Part shown: positions 24,688 to 33,202 of the stretch, piece after piece
How the letters are laid out: each line of letters opens with the position of its first letter
Position numbering within the stretch: the first letter of the stretch is position 1
Assembly: GCF_009828115.1 (NCBI RefSeq)
Contig: NZ_WTYL01000006.1
Coordinates: forward strand, 1-50,059
Source: Allopontixanthobacter sediminis
GTDB lineage: Bacteria > Pseudomonadota > Alphaproteobacteria > Sphingomonadales > Sphingomonadaceae
Direction of reading: 5' to 3'
DNA: 50,059 bases
The notes under the pieces: generated by a model
The model's database searches: none
The model's input: only the letters and a program-made list of their open reading frames with translations
What the model was told of the DNA's origin: nothing
Position numbers and translations under genes: made by a program

Positions 24688-24884
24688 TTGGGGGTCGCCA
24701 ACGTCTTCGTTTCGATCGGAGTCGCGGACCATCCGGCGGGCTGCACCTGGTTGAGCAGCGTATTGGTGCAGCTTGGCATGAAGGGTTGTTGTTCAGTTGG
24801 ACAATCAAGCTGATCCGGTTGGTAACGACCATGGCTCTAATTACGATACCGGTGACTGGAAGGCGGACGTGGTGGAGGTCTAGA
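24688..24884 (+). pseudogene. VOC-family gene remnant
   Basis: Directly after DUF1428, the frame starting TTG 24688 reads ANVFVSIGVADHPAGCTWL then SSVLVQLGMKG, the first module of a VOC protein. It then hits a stop at 24811-24813. A different frame further on reads HGSNYDTGDWKADVVEV and stops at TAG 24882-24884, matching the family's last strand (usually NYY.AF..DPDGH..E.V). The middle of the gene, some 50-60 codons, is missing and the frame is broken. The following bases to 25052 hold nothing that I can support. Confidence 0.6.
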
Positions 24885-25052
24885 TGATCAGGACGTTTAG
24901 CGAATGAATGAATGACCAATATGAGTTCAAAGCGGGCGTCAAATCATCCACATACGGACTTCGCTTTTGGGTCTGGGAGCGGACTGACTTCTTCTGAGAT
25001 GCTCACTCACAATAACTGACTCGACAAGTTGCTGGAGTCAGAAACTTAGAAA

Positions 25053-25952
25053 TCAACTCTGTTGCGCTAGGCGAACAATCTTCTCTCGAAGCCAGCTAAG
25101 TCCGGTGTCACGCGTCTTGGAAATGTGGTGCTGCATCATCTCACGCATCAATGGCAGTTCATAGGGAACTTCAACGACCGCAAGATCGAAGATTGGTTGG
25201 GTGACTTTGGCGAGGCGCTCATGCATCACTGCCAGCCTGTTTGTTCCGCGAAGGAGCCATGGGACCTGAATAAACGATTGAGCTGCTACTTCGATGCGCC
25301 GTTCGGGTGCTAGCTTTTTCAAAATAGTTTCGACGAAGGTATCCTGATTTGAAATCCGCACGGCAACGTGACCACATTTGAGGAACCTTTCGATAGACAT
25401 CGGACCGCTAAGGGCGGGGTTTCCCTTCGAACCCACCACGACATGCTTCTCTTCGAACAGCAATTCCGTCGGGTGATCAGAATCAAGAAATTCGTCCGGA
25501 GTTAAGAGCAGGTCGGTCTCCCCAGCCTCCAATCTTGCGGCGCTCTGGCTGCTTGGTAGAGACAGATTGAGCCGCACCCCGGGTGCCTCGACCTGCAGAT
25601 GCTCGATCAGCGGCACTAGCAAAACAGTGGTAATGTAGTCCGAGGCATTGATCTGGAACCGCCTTTTGGAAGTTGCCGGATCGAACCCAGTGCCAGTGGC
25701 AATGAGAGTCTTTAGCCGCATCAGTGTTATACTGACTTCGGGCGCCAGAGTGAGTGCGTGCTGGGTCGGGATCATCTTCTTGCCATGGAGGATCAGGATT
25801 TCGTCCTGAAAGCTCCCACGTAATCGCTTGAGCGAAGCGCTCATCGCTGATTGCGTAACGTTTAGTCGTTGGGCAGCGCGCGTCACACTGCGCTCTTCGA
25901 GCAAAACTTCGAAGGCAACTAACAGGTTAAGGTCGAAATTATCCAGCCGCAT
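25053..25952 (-). CDS. LysR-type regulator of the upper catabolic operon
   Basis: The product has 299 residues. An N-terminal winged HTH (about 6-65) contains FDLNLLVAFEVLLEERSVTRAAQRL and TQSAMSASLKRLR; the effector domain follows (about 90-295). The DLNLL start is typical of the NodD/NahR/LinR branch, whose members respond to aromatic inducers. It is divergent from the TonB receptor at 26064, separated by 111 bases, so it most likely controls that operon and itself. The frame extends to 26129, but this overlaps the receptor gene; ATG 25952 fits the family start. Confidence 0.92.
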   Translation of the reverse strand: MRLDNFDLNLLVAFEVLLEERSVTRAAQRLNVTQSAMSASLKRLRGSFQDEILILHGKKMIPTQHALTLAPEVSITLMRLKTLIATGTGFDPATSKRRFQINASDYITTVLLVPLIEHLQVEAPGVRLNLSLPSSQSAARLEAGETDLLLTPDEFLDSDHPTELLFEEKHVVVGSKGNPALSGPMSIERFLKCGHVAVRISNQDTFVETILKKLAPERRIEVAAQSFIQVPWLLRGTNRLAVMHERLAKVTQPIFDLAVVEVPYELPLMREMMQHHISKTRDTGLSWLREKIVRLAQQS

Positions 25953-25966
25953 TATGTATCGATAGC

Positions 25967-25979
25967 ATTTGTGGTAAAT
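25967..25979. promoter_or_regulatory. Possible LysR-binding dyad
   Basis: ATTTGTGGTAAAT is a short AT-rich dyad in the 111-base gap between the LysR gene and the TonB receptor gene, close to the LysR start. It fits autoregulation, but short dyads arise by chance in AT-rich DNA. Confidence 0.3.
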
Positions 25980-26063
25980 CAGAAAAACAAAAAATTGGAC
26001 TACTGGATGTGATAGGCGCATTTTCCTCCCAAGATAAGAACAACCTTTTTGGGAGATTTGGGG

Positions 26064-28646
26064 ATGCGTAAGAATTTTCTGATCGGAAGCGCCGTAAGCG
26101 CGATTGTAGCGATGACCGCTAGCAGCCATGCGATGGCGCAGGATAGTGAAACGCGGACGGAAAGCGAACGCGATGCTGCGCTCACCGAAACCGCCGGCGT
26201 CTCGGGCGGCCTGAACGAAATCATCGTTACCGCTCAGCGCAAGTCCGAATCCTTGCAGGACGCAGCAATTCCTATAAACGCTGCCACCGGCGAAGATCTC
26301 GCTCGTGCAGGCGTAGCCGATGCAACTACTCTCAACGCCATAGCGCCGGCACTTTATGTGACAGCAGGTGGCGGGGCCAACGCCGGATATTTTGTCCGCG
26401 GCGTGGGTAATTTCACCAATAATGGCTATACCAGCCCAGCAGTGGCCTTCAATGTTGACGGGGTATATATCGGCCGCCCGTCGTCAACCATCGCATCGTT
26501 TCTAGACGTTGCGGTAGTGGAGGTGCTGAAGGGGCCGCAGGGAACCTTGTACGGGCGGAACGCAACCGGCGGCGCCATCAACGTGATCCCGACCAAACCG
26601 GTACCAGGCGAGACCAGCGGCTTTGTCTCCGGTTCCTATGGGAATTATGATGCTATCGGCGTCGAAGGCGCCTTGAATCTGGCTGTAGGCGAGGATGGTG
26701 CGATCCGGCTCTCCGCAGCGATCAATGATCACGATGGCTACAATCTTGATGGAACATTCGACGCCAAGGATTTTGCATTTCGGGGGCAATTCTACGCCGA
26801 GCCGACCAACGGGTTCGATATCCGTTTCTCCGTCGACTACTCGACCCAGAAGGGTGTCGGGCCCGGGACGGACGTTTTCGGTGCCTATCAACTGGTGCCC
26901 CCATTCGTGCCTGGCCGGAACGATCTCCCGGTTCCTGGATGGGAATTTCAACCGGCTCCTCCGGCAGTGGCAGAACCCTTTACCGGACTTCATACACCGG
27001 AAGCGCTGGCATATCTGGGCACCATTTCGACTGCACCCTTGTTTTCGCCATTCCAGGGCTTCGCCTATCCGTCGCGCGACGATGAATATCTCGGGGTGAA
27101 CGCGGAAGTTAACCTAGAGCTCGGAGATATCGATCTAGTCATAATCCCCGCCTATCGTCGTTCCGAATTAGACAATGTATTCAACGGGCCTCCGTTTAAA
27201 GCTGCAATCAATCAGGATACAGCGGAACAGTGGAGTATCGAGGCGCGTCTTTCAGGATCTTCTGGGCCAATCGACTGGATCGCGGGCACTTATTATTTCG
27301 ACGAGCGCGTCGAGGGGGTGAACGCCTTTAATCAATTCGGTACTGTCTCTAACAATGCATTCGATTCAAAGTCGGAATCACTGGCATTCTTTGGCCGTGC
27401 GACATTCAATATTTCGGACAGCCTTCGCCTTGTGGGCGGCCTACGTTACACTGACGAAAAGCGGTCGATTGATGCATTCGCTACCGCGACAGCCGGCGTT
27501 TGCTTGGAAGATCCTGTCGGTCGGGCACCTTTCTGCCCCCAGGTGCCAACCTTGCCGGTCGGCCTCACACTTCAGGATGTGTTAGGCGGCCTAAATCCCG
27601 CCCTGTTTCCGGTGCCCGGCAGGAACCCGCAAACTGCCTTCAATCCCAACGGAATGGATGGCGTGGGCCAAGTGTTTCCATATGGGCCAATCAACTTCTT
27701 CGCACCGGCGCAATTCGGGCCGGGCGCTCTGTTGATCATTACGCCGAACACCATCCAGCGTTCGGATAGCGACAACCAGCTCACTTATCGTGCGGCTGTC
27801 GAGTTTGATATCACTCCCGACAATTTGCTCTATGCCAGTTTCGAAAACGGCTTCCGCGCAGGCGGGTTCAATCTGGCACGCGGCCGGGAAACCTACGAAC
27901 CTGAATTCATCGATGCTTTCACTATTGGCTCGAAAAACCGGTTCTTCGACAACCGCTTCGAGCTGAATGCGGAGCTTTTCTACTGGAAATACAAAGGACA
28001 GCAGCTCGCTGCGCTTGGCGTAGATATCGATGGCAACAATGCGTTTTACACCCGCAACGTCGGGAAATCCTCGATCAAGGGCGTCGATATCGACTTCCAG
28101 TTCCTTGCCACAGAAACGACCCGCCTTCGTGGCGGCGTGCAATTCCTTGATGCCAAATATGACAATTACTCGTTTGATCAGGTCGATCTCGCTGATCCTG
28201 GTGATCCGCCCAACTTCTTGCGTCCAGTCACGTCTTGCGAAACGACGCAGCAGCCAATTGATCCAGCGACCGGCAAGGGATCCTATATCGTTGACTGTTC
28301 CGGCAAGCAGGCCCTCAATTCTCCGAAATGGTCGGCCAATGCGGGGATCGAGCAGACGATCGAATTAGGAGACCTGAAACTAGTAGGCACCTTCGATGGC
28401 CGCTATCGCGGTAGCCGCGAAGTGGGATTCAATTATATCCCGCAGAGTCGGGTGGGGAGCGATCTGACGCTTGATGCCTCACTCACTCTGGCCGAATTTG
28501 ATGATAAATGGTCGCTGACTGCCTTCGTCCGTAATATCACGGATGAAGCCGTTCCCACGACCGTACAACTGGGCTCAGGTAATATTGTCGGGGGGACATT
28601 TCAGCCGCCGCGGACCTATGGTGTTCGTGCACGGTTCAACTTCTGA
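26064..28646 (+). CDS. TonB-dependent receptor, first gene of the catabolic operon
   Basis: The product has 860 residues: a signal peptide ending near SHAMAQDSE, TonB-box-like LNEIIVTAQRKSESLQD, a plug with VEVLKGPQGTLYGRNATGGAIN, and a beta-barrel ending in YGVRARFNF. This EIIVTAQ/LYGRNATGG pattern is the large sphingomonad group, some of which import lignin-derived aromatics such as DDVA. GGGAGA precedes ATG 26064. The exported hydrolase gene follows in 13 bases, so it is the entry point of the operon; the probable cargo is the aromatic substrate of the downstream enzymes (inference). Confidence 0.93.
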   Translation: MRKNFLIGSAVSAIVAMTASSHAMAQDSETRTESERDAALTETAGVSGGLNEIIVTAQRKSESLQDAAIPINAATGEDLARAGVADATTLNAIAPALYVTAGGGANAGYFVRGVGNFTNNGYTSPAVAFNVDGVYIGRPSSTIASFLDVAVVEVLKGPQGTLYGRNATGGAINVIPTKPVPGETSGFVSGSYGNYDAIGVEGALNLAVGEDGAIRLSAAINDHDGYNLDGTFDAKDFAFRGQFYAEPTNGFDIRFSVDYSTQKGVGPGTDVFGAYQLVPPFVPGRNDLPVPGWEFQPAPPAVAEPFTGLHTPEALAYLGTISTAPLFSPFQGFAYPSRDDEYLGVNAEVNLELGDIDLVIIPAYRRSELDNVFNGPPFKAAINQDTAEQWSIEARLSGSSGPIDWIAGTYYFDERVEGVNAFNQFGTVSNNAFDSKSESLAFFGRATFNISDSLRLVGGLRYTDEKRSIDAFATATAGVCLEDPVGRAPFCPQVPTLPVGLTLQDVLGGLNPALFPVPGRNPQTAFNPNGMDGVGQVFPYGPINFFAPAQFGPGALLIITPNTIQRSDSDNQLTYRAAVEFDITPDNLLYASFENGFRAGGFNLARGRETYEPEFIDAFTIGSKNRFFDNRFELNAELFYWKYKGQQLAALGVDIDGNNAFYTRNVGKSSIKGVDIDFQFLATETTRLRGGVQFLDAKYDNYSFDQVDLADPGDPPNFLRPVTSCETTQQPIDPATGKGSYIVDCSGKQALNSPKWSANAGIEQTIELGDLKLVGTFDGRYRGSREVGFNYIPQSRVGSDLTLDASLTLAEFDDKWSLTAFVRNITDEAVPTTVQLGSGNIVGGTFQPPRTYGVRARFNF

Positions 28647-28659
28647 TTGGAGGGGTAGA

Positions 28660-29658
28660 ATGCGTGTTTTTCAACTGGGCCTGCTGAGTGCCTTGGCACT
28701 GGCCAGCGTGCCCGCCCAGGCAGACCATCACCAGGAAGCGTCCAGTCAGCAGGCTGAACACCTTGATGCGGGCCGTTGGGTAACTTTGGGTACCCGCGCC
28801 GGTCCGGTGACAAGCGCGACCCGGTCGCAGCCAGCAAACCTGCTGGTGGCCGGGGACCAGAACATTCTGGTCGACGTGGGAGACGGAACTGCAGGTCAGC
28901 TTGCGCATCTTGGAATACAGACTGCGGGCATCGATGCTGTATTTATCAGTCATTTGCACTGGGACCATACCGGAGGATTGGCCGCAATCCTCGGACTTCG
29001 TGCACAGACTAATGCACCGCCACGTCTGAAGATATACGGCCCTCCCGGCACGGCGGAATTGGTTTCCGGATTGCTCGCCTCAATGGTTCCGGGCGCCACG
29101 GCCGGTTATGGAGTGCCCGGCGCTCCGCGCGCAGATATACAGCAGATGACAGAAGTCGTGGAACTTCGCGATAATGCCAGCGTGGAACTCGCCGGCATGA
29201 CGGTGACGGTTCGCAACAATACCCATTACAGCTTTGCTGCAGACAGTGATCTTGCCAGACGTTTCGAATCGCTTTCTTTCCGGTTCGATCTGCCGGGGCG
29301 CTCGATCGTCTATACTGGCGACACTGGGCCGAGTGCAGCGGTCGAAGATCTCGCCAAAGGCGCTGACCTGCTCGTGGCTGAAATGATGGACGTCGACGAC
29401 ACCATCGCAATGGTCCGGCGCAATAATCCGAATATGCCGCCACAAGTGGCGGCAGGTATGGAACGTCATCTTCGCGAACACCATCTGCTCCCGAAAGACG
29501 TGGGCGAGCTGGCCGCTCGCGCAAAAGTCGGTGCGGTTGTCGTGACCCATTTCGCCGGTCGTGAAGTCGGCGATCCGGCACACCTCGAGTATTTGCGCGA
29601 GATCGCCACGAATTACGATGGTCCGGTGGTTATCGCCGACGACTTGGATGTATTCTGA
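28660..29658 (+). CDS. Exported metallo-beta-lactamase-fold hydrolase
   Basis: The product has 332 residues with a signal peptide (MRVFQLGLLSALALASVPAQA). The metal site ISHLHWDHTGG gives His98, His100, Asp102 and His103. Further ligands are likely in NNTHYSF, TGDTGPS and VTHFAG. It resembles the arylsulfatase/RNase Z-like branch, whose members cut esters, lactones or phospho/sulfo esters. In the periplasm it could trim the substrate before uptake (inference). GGAGGGG lies 5 to 7 bases before ATG, and the next gene begins 2 bases after its stop. Confidence 0.87.
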   Translation: MRVFQLGLLSALALASVPAQADHHQEASSQQAEHLDAGRWVTLGTRAGPVTSATRSQPANLLVAGDQNILVDVGDGTAGQLAHLGIQTAGIDAVFISHLHWDHTGGLAAILGLRAQTNAPPRLKIYGPPGTAELVSGLLASMVPGATAGYGVPGAPRADIQQMTEVVELRDNASVELAGMTVTVRNNTHYSFAADSDLARRFESLSFRFDLPGRSIVYTGDTGPSAAVEDLAKGADLLVAEMMDVDDTIAMVRRNNPNMPPQVAAGMERHLREHHLLPKDVGELAARAKVGAVVVTHFAGREVGDPAHLEYLREIATNYDGPVVIADDLDVF

Positions 29659-29660
29659 TC

Positions 29661-30776
29661 ATGGACAAGCAGCGCATCCTCATAATCGGTGGCGGTATTG
29701 GCGGACTCACCTCGGCGATTTCCCTGAGTCGCCACGGTCATGACGTTACCGTCATCGAAAAAGATCCCGACTGGTCGGTTTACGGCGTTGGCATCATCCA
29801 GCAATCCAATGTCATACGGGCAATGGCGGAACTGGATTTACTCGACGATTACCTCGCGGCGGGTGTGACGTTTGACAATATTGCAATCCACACTCCCGAT
29901 GGGACAAAGGTCGCAGAGATTCCCGCACCTCGCCTGACCGAAAACTACCCGGCCAATGTCGGGATTGGTCGGCCAGCCTTACACAAGGTGCTGGGCGACC
30001 GCACGATCGCATCGGGCGCCGAGGTCAGACTGGGTGTAACCGCGCAAACGATTAATGATCACGGTGATAGTGTGCACGTCGAATTTTCGAACGGGAAGGC
30101 CGAGGAATATGACTTCGTCGTGGGCGCAGACGGCGTCTATTCGGATACCCGGCAGAAGATCATGCCCGGTGCAGAGCAACCGGAATTCACGGGGCAGTCG
30201 GTCTGGCGCTACAATTTTAAGCGGCCTTCCGACCTTAATGCCCTGCACGTCTACAATGGCCCGACCGGCATCGGCCTCGTACCTATCAGCGAAGAGCTGA
30301 TGTACATGTATGTGACGACGCCGGAGCCAGACAAACCGCACTATCCCAGAGAAGGATGTGCCGAAGCCATGCGCAAGAAGCTGGCCAAGGCACCTCCACA
30401 AATCCAGAAACTGGCGCAAGAAATCACCGATGACGATGGTGTCGTCTACCGCCCGCTCGAGCAGATGATGCTTTACGGCGATTGGCACAAGGGCAGGGTA
30501 GTCCTGCTGGGCGACGCCGTCCATGCCACAACCCCGCATCTGGGTCAGGGCGCTGGCATGGCCATTGAGGACAGCCTCGTGCTCGCGGACGAGATAAAGA
30601 AGCACGACACGCCAGAGGCTGCCTTCGAAGCATACCGCGACCGCAGATTCGAGCGCTGCAAATATATCGTCGAAAAGTCGCTGGCGATTTGCAACGGTCA
30701 GCTCGGCAAGGGGCCTCCAGTCGACAATGCTGCCGCCACCCATGAAATGTTCGCGATCGTCGCGATGCCTATTTAG
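29661..30776 (+). CDS. FAD-dependent aromatic monooxygenase
   Basis: The product has 371 residues, class A flavoprotein hydroxylase. Features are the Rossmann GxGxxG (IIGGGIGGLTSAI, residues 8-20), the DG motif (FVVGADGVYSDTR) and the GD motif (VLLGDAVHATTPHLGQGAGM, from about residue 276). Length and motifs resemble salicylate-, 3-hydroxybenzoate- and hydroxypyridine-type hydroxylases, which add a ring OH using NAD(P)H and O2. It is followed by an extradiol dioxygenase, so its product may be a catechol (inference). It starts 2 bases after the preceding gene. Confidence 0.92.
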   Translation: MDKQRILIIGGGIGGLTSAISLSRHGHDVTVIEKDPDWSVYGVGIIQQSNVIRAMAELDLLDDYLAAGVTFDNIAIHTPDGTKVAEIPAPRLTENYPANVGIGRPALHKVLGDRTIASGAEVRLGVTAQTINDHGDSVHVEFSNGKAEEYDFVVGADGVYSDTRQKIMPGAEQPEFTGQSVWRYNFKRPSDLNALHVYNGPTGIGLVPISEELMYMYVTTPEPDKPHYPREGCAEAMRKKLAKAPPQIQKLAQEITDDDGVVYRPLEQMMLYGDWHKGRVVLLGDAVHATTPHLGQGAGMAIEDSLVLADEIKKHDTPEAAFEAYRDRRFERCKYIVEKSLAICNGQLGKGPPVDNAAATHEMFAIVAMPI

Positions 30777-30798
30777 ATTCAAGTTCAAGGATTTACAA

Positions 30799-31701
30799 AT
30801 GAACCGAGTGACCGAAATTCGCTATGTCGGATACGGCGTCGAAGACTTCGATACCGAGCGCAAGTTTTACGCTGACGATTGGGGACTGGTCGAAGTCGAC
30901 GCAACAGAGGATATGGCCTGGTTCAAGACTCACGGCCACGATGAGCACCACGTCGTCCGCCTCCACAAGCGTGACAGCAACTGTGTCGAGGTGATCGCGC
31001 TAGCGGCGGAAAGCCGCGAAGATGTCGAAGCGTTGCGAACCAAGGTTGGCGATGCAGGATGCAAGATCATCCACGAGCCTCGCGAACTTGATGCACCGGG
31101 CGGTGGATATGGTTTCCGCTTTTTTTCGCCCGATGGTCTGCCGTTCGAAATTTCTTCGGACGTAGAGCGCGGCGATCATCGCGCGATGGAGCGCTGGGAA
31201 GGGATGCCACTCAAGATCAGCCATATCGTTCTGCATTCGCCGGACCACCAAGAGGCGGTGAAGTTCTTTACCGATGTGCTTGGTTTCAAGGTTAGCGACT
31301 GGCTGGGTGACTTCATGTGCTTCCTGCGCTGCAACGAGGCGCACCATCGAATTGCACTGCTACCGGGGCCGCCGTGCCTGAACCACGTTGCCTACGATAT
31401 GCTGACAGTGGATGACATGATGCGCGGGGCGAGCCGCCTCAAGAAGCGCGATTGCGATATCCGTTGGGGTCCGGGTCGCCATACGGCGGGCAACAACACT
31501 TTCAGTTATTTCTGCACGCCATCTGGTTTTGCAGTCGAATATACTTCCGAACTGGACGAGGTGGATTTCGACTTTCACGAGGCAAAAGTGCACGAACCCG
31601 GTCCGCAGGTCATGGACCAATGGGGTGTCGGCGCCGGCGGTCCGCAGACCATGCCAAAACCTGCGCCCGATCCCTGCCTATTCCAGCCTGCGGAGGTCTG
31701 A
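30799..31701 (+). CDS. Type I extradiol ring-cleavage dioxygenase
   Basis: The product has 300 residues with two VOC modules (about 1-130 and 135-260), as in 2,3-dihydroxybiphenyl dioxygenase. The Fe(II) facial triad is intact: His142 (KISHIVLHSPD), His196 (CLNHVAYDM) and Glu247 (GFAVEYTSE). His228 may be the conserved acid/base residue. It should open a catechol next to its hydroxyls. The substrate is unknown. A C-terminal extension (after about 265) is Pro-rich. It sits 22 bases after the FAD monooxygenase gene and 4 before the hydrolase gene, supporting successive hydroxylation, cleavage and hydrolysis. Confidence 0.92.
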   Translation: MNRVTEIRYVGYGVEDFDTERKFYADDWGLVEVDATEDMAWFKTHGHDEHHVVRLHKRDSNCVEVIALAAESREDVEALRTKVGDAGCKIIHEPRELDAPGGGYGFRFFSPDGLPFEISSDVERGDHRAMERWEGMPLKISHIVLHSPDHQEAVKFFTDVLGFKVSDWLGDFMCFLRCNEAHHRIALLPGPPCLNHVAYDMLTVDDMMRGASRLKKRDCDIRWGPGRHTAGNNTFSYFCTPSGFAVEYTSELDEVDFDFHEAKVHEPGPQVMDQWGVGAGGPQTMPKPAPDPCLFQPAEV

Positions 31702-31705
31702 GACC

Positions 31706-32863
31706 ATGGCCCTATTTGAATTCTTTCCAAACTATATCTGGAATCTCTCGGTCGCGATCGCGATGGAAAGCGGCGGCAAGATCGGTGAGATCATCGATAT
31801 ATGCCAGCCGATCAAGGATGCCGCTGATGACGGCGCCGATGCCGGCACTCCGCAATATATGAAGCAGTGGGTTGCTATGGCCGACAAGCTGATCGAGCTG
31901 GCAGCTGAAGATGAGGCCAAGGGACGGAATTTCTCCGCTTCGAACAAGCTTGAGCGTGCTTCGCTCTATATGTTTACTGGCGAGCGCATGCAGGGCCATG
32001 GCCATCCGGGGCGCACGGAAACTTTCGCAAAAGCCCGCGACGCTTTTGATCGATCAACGCAGCTCGGACAAATTAACCGCGAGAGAATGGAAATCCCGCT
32101 GGACAACGGTACCATGCCCGCAATCTGGACCAAGGCACCGGGCGATGGCCCCAAGCCGGCGGTCGTGTTCTGCAACGGCCTCGATAGCAATAAGGAGCTT
32201 CTCTATTGGACGCGGCTGCCTGAAGAACTGGCGCGGCGCGGTATTTCGACGCTGTGTGTGGATCAGCCGGGCTCGGGAGAGGCCTTGCGTCTGCAAAATC
32301 TGCCCGTCGACCCGCATAGCGAAAGTTGGGCCTCCAAGGCAGTCGACTGGTTGGAGACTCAGGAGAATGTCGATGCCAGCAAGATTGGCATGACCGGTAT
32401 TTCGCTTGGCGGTCATTTTGCTCCGCGAGCAGTCGCCTATGAACCGCGTTTTGCAAGTGGTGCAGTTTGGGGAGCAAACCACAATTGGCGCGAAGTTCAG
32501 GATCAGCGGATGGCCCGCGAGGGGCAGAATCCGATTCCGCATTATTGGGCGCATGTTCATTGGGCGTTTGGGGCCGAGGACCAAGAAGACTTCCTCAAGA
32601 AGTCAGAGGACATGAACCTCAACGGGCACATGGATCGGATCAAGGTGCCTTTCTTGGTCACGCACGGTGCCAACGATCGGCAGATCAGCCCGAGCTACGC
32701 TGACGATCTTTATGATCAGCTGATCAATTCGCCGCGCCGTGAGAAGGTCGTGTTTACGCCCCGCGAAGGCGGTGTCGAACACGTTGGGGCGGACAACATG
32801 GCCTATGGCCTTGATCTGCTGTCGGACTGGTTTGCCGAAACGTTGGGAGGGCACGCCGGATGA
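31706..32863 (+). CDS. Alpha/beta hydrolase, C-C hydrolase-like (DHPON hydrolase type)
   Basis: The product has 385 residues. An N-terminal helical cap (about 1-125) precedes an alpha/beta core with PAVVFCNGLDSNKE, the nucleophile elbow GISLGG (Ser233), and probable Asp324 (THGANDRQIS) and His359 (GGVEHVG). Size and layout match the 2,6-dihydroxypseudooxynicotine hydrolase group of C-C hydrolases, larger than BphD-type hydrolases. It probably breaks a C-C bond in the ring-cleavage product or an aryl ketone, releasing a smaller acid (inference). Its stop overlaps the DUF2218 start (ATGA). Confidence 0.85.
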   Translation: MALFEFFPNYIWNLSVAIAMESGGKIGEIIDICQPIKDAADDGADAGTPQYMKQWVAMADKLIELAAEDEAKGRNFSASNKLERASLYMFTGERMQGHGHPGRTETFAKARDAFDRSTQLGQINRERMEIPLDNGTMPAIWTKAPGDGPKPAVVFCNGLDSNKELLYWTRLPEELARRGISTLCVDQPGSGEALRLQNLPVDPHSESWASKAVDWLETQENVDASKIGMTGISLGGHFAPRAVAYEPRFASGAVWGANHNWREVQDQRMAREGQNPIPHYWAHVHWAFGAEDQEDFLKKSEDMNLNGHMDRIKVPFLVTHGANDRQISPSYADDLYDQLINSPRREKVVFTPREGGVEHVGADNMAYGLDLLSDWFAETLGGHAG

Positions 32864-33186
32864 CTTATGCTGCCGAGGCCATTGTCCAGACAGAGAACGC
32901 GCAAAAGTACGCCACCCAGCTAGGAAAGCACTGGTCGCACAATCTGAAAGTCAGCGAGCACGGCGAAGACGTCCATATCGTCTTCCCAAAGAACGCGCGC
33001 GGAGCTGACTGGCCCGGCGATGCTCTTGTCGTGCTGGCACCGCAGGAGGGTGCATTGCGCTGCAGAATTGAAGCCAGTGCCGAAGGACAGCGAGACGGCC
33101 TCAAAGGCGCTGTTGAGCGTCATGTTGACCGTTTCGCGTTTCGCGAAGGGGCGTTGAATTACGCGTGGCAGGATAGCGTTAACTAA
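32860..33186 (+). CDS. DUF2218-domain protein
   Basis: The product has 108 residues and matches DUF2218 throughout: ENAQKYATQLGKHWSHNLKV, HIVFPKNARG and VERHVDRFAFREGALNYAW. The domain's role is not established. It overlaps the hydrolase gene by 4 bases and precedes the transporter gene by 16, so it is made with the pathway enzymes. Confidence 0.88.
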   Translation: MTYAAEAIVQTENAQKYATQLGKHWSHNLKVSEHGEDVHIVFPKNARGADWPGDALVVLAPQEGALRCRIEASAEGQRDGLKGAVERHVDRFAFREGALNYAWQDSVN

Positions 33187-33202
33187 CAACAGGACGACGC
33201 AG

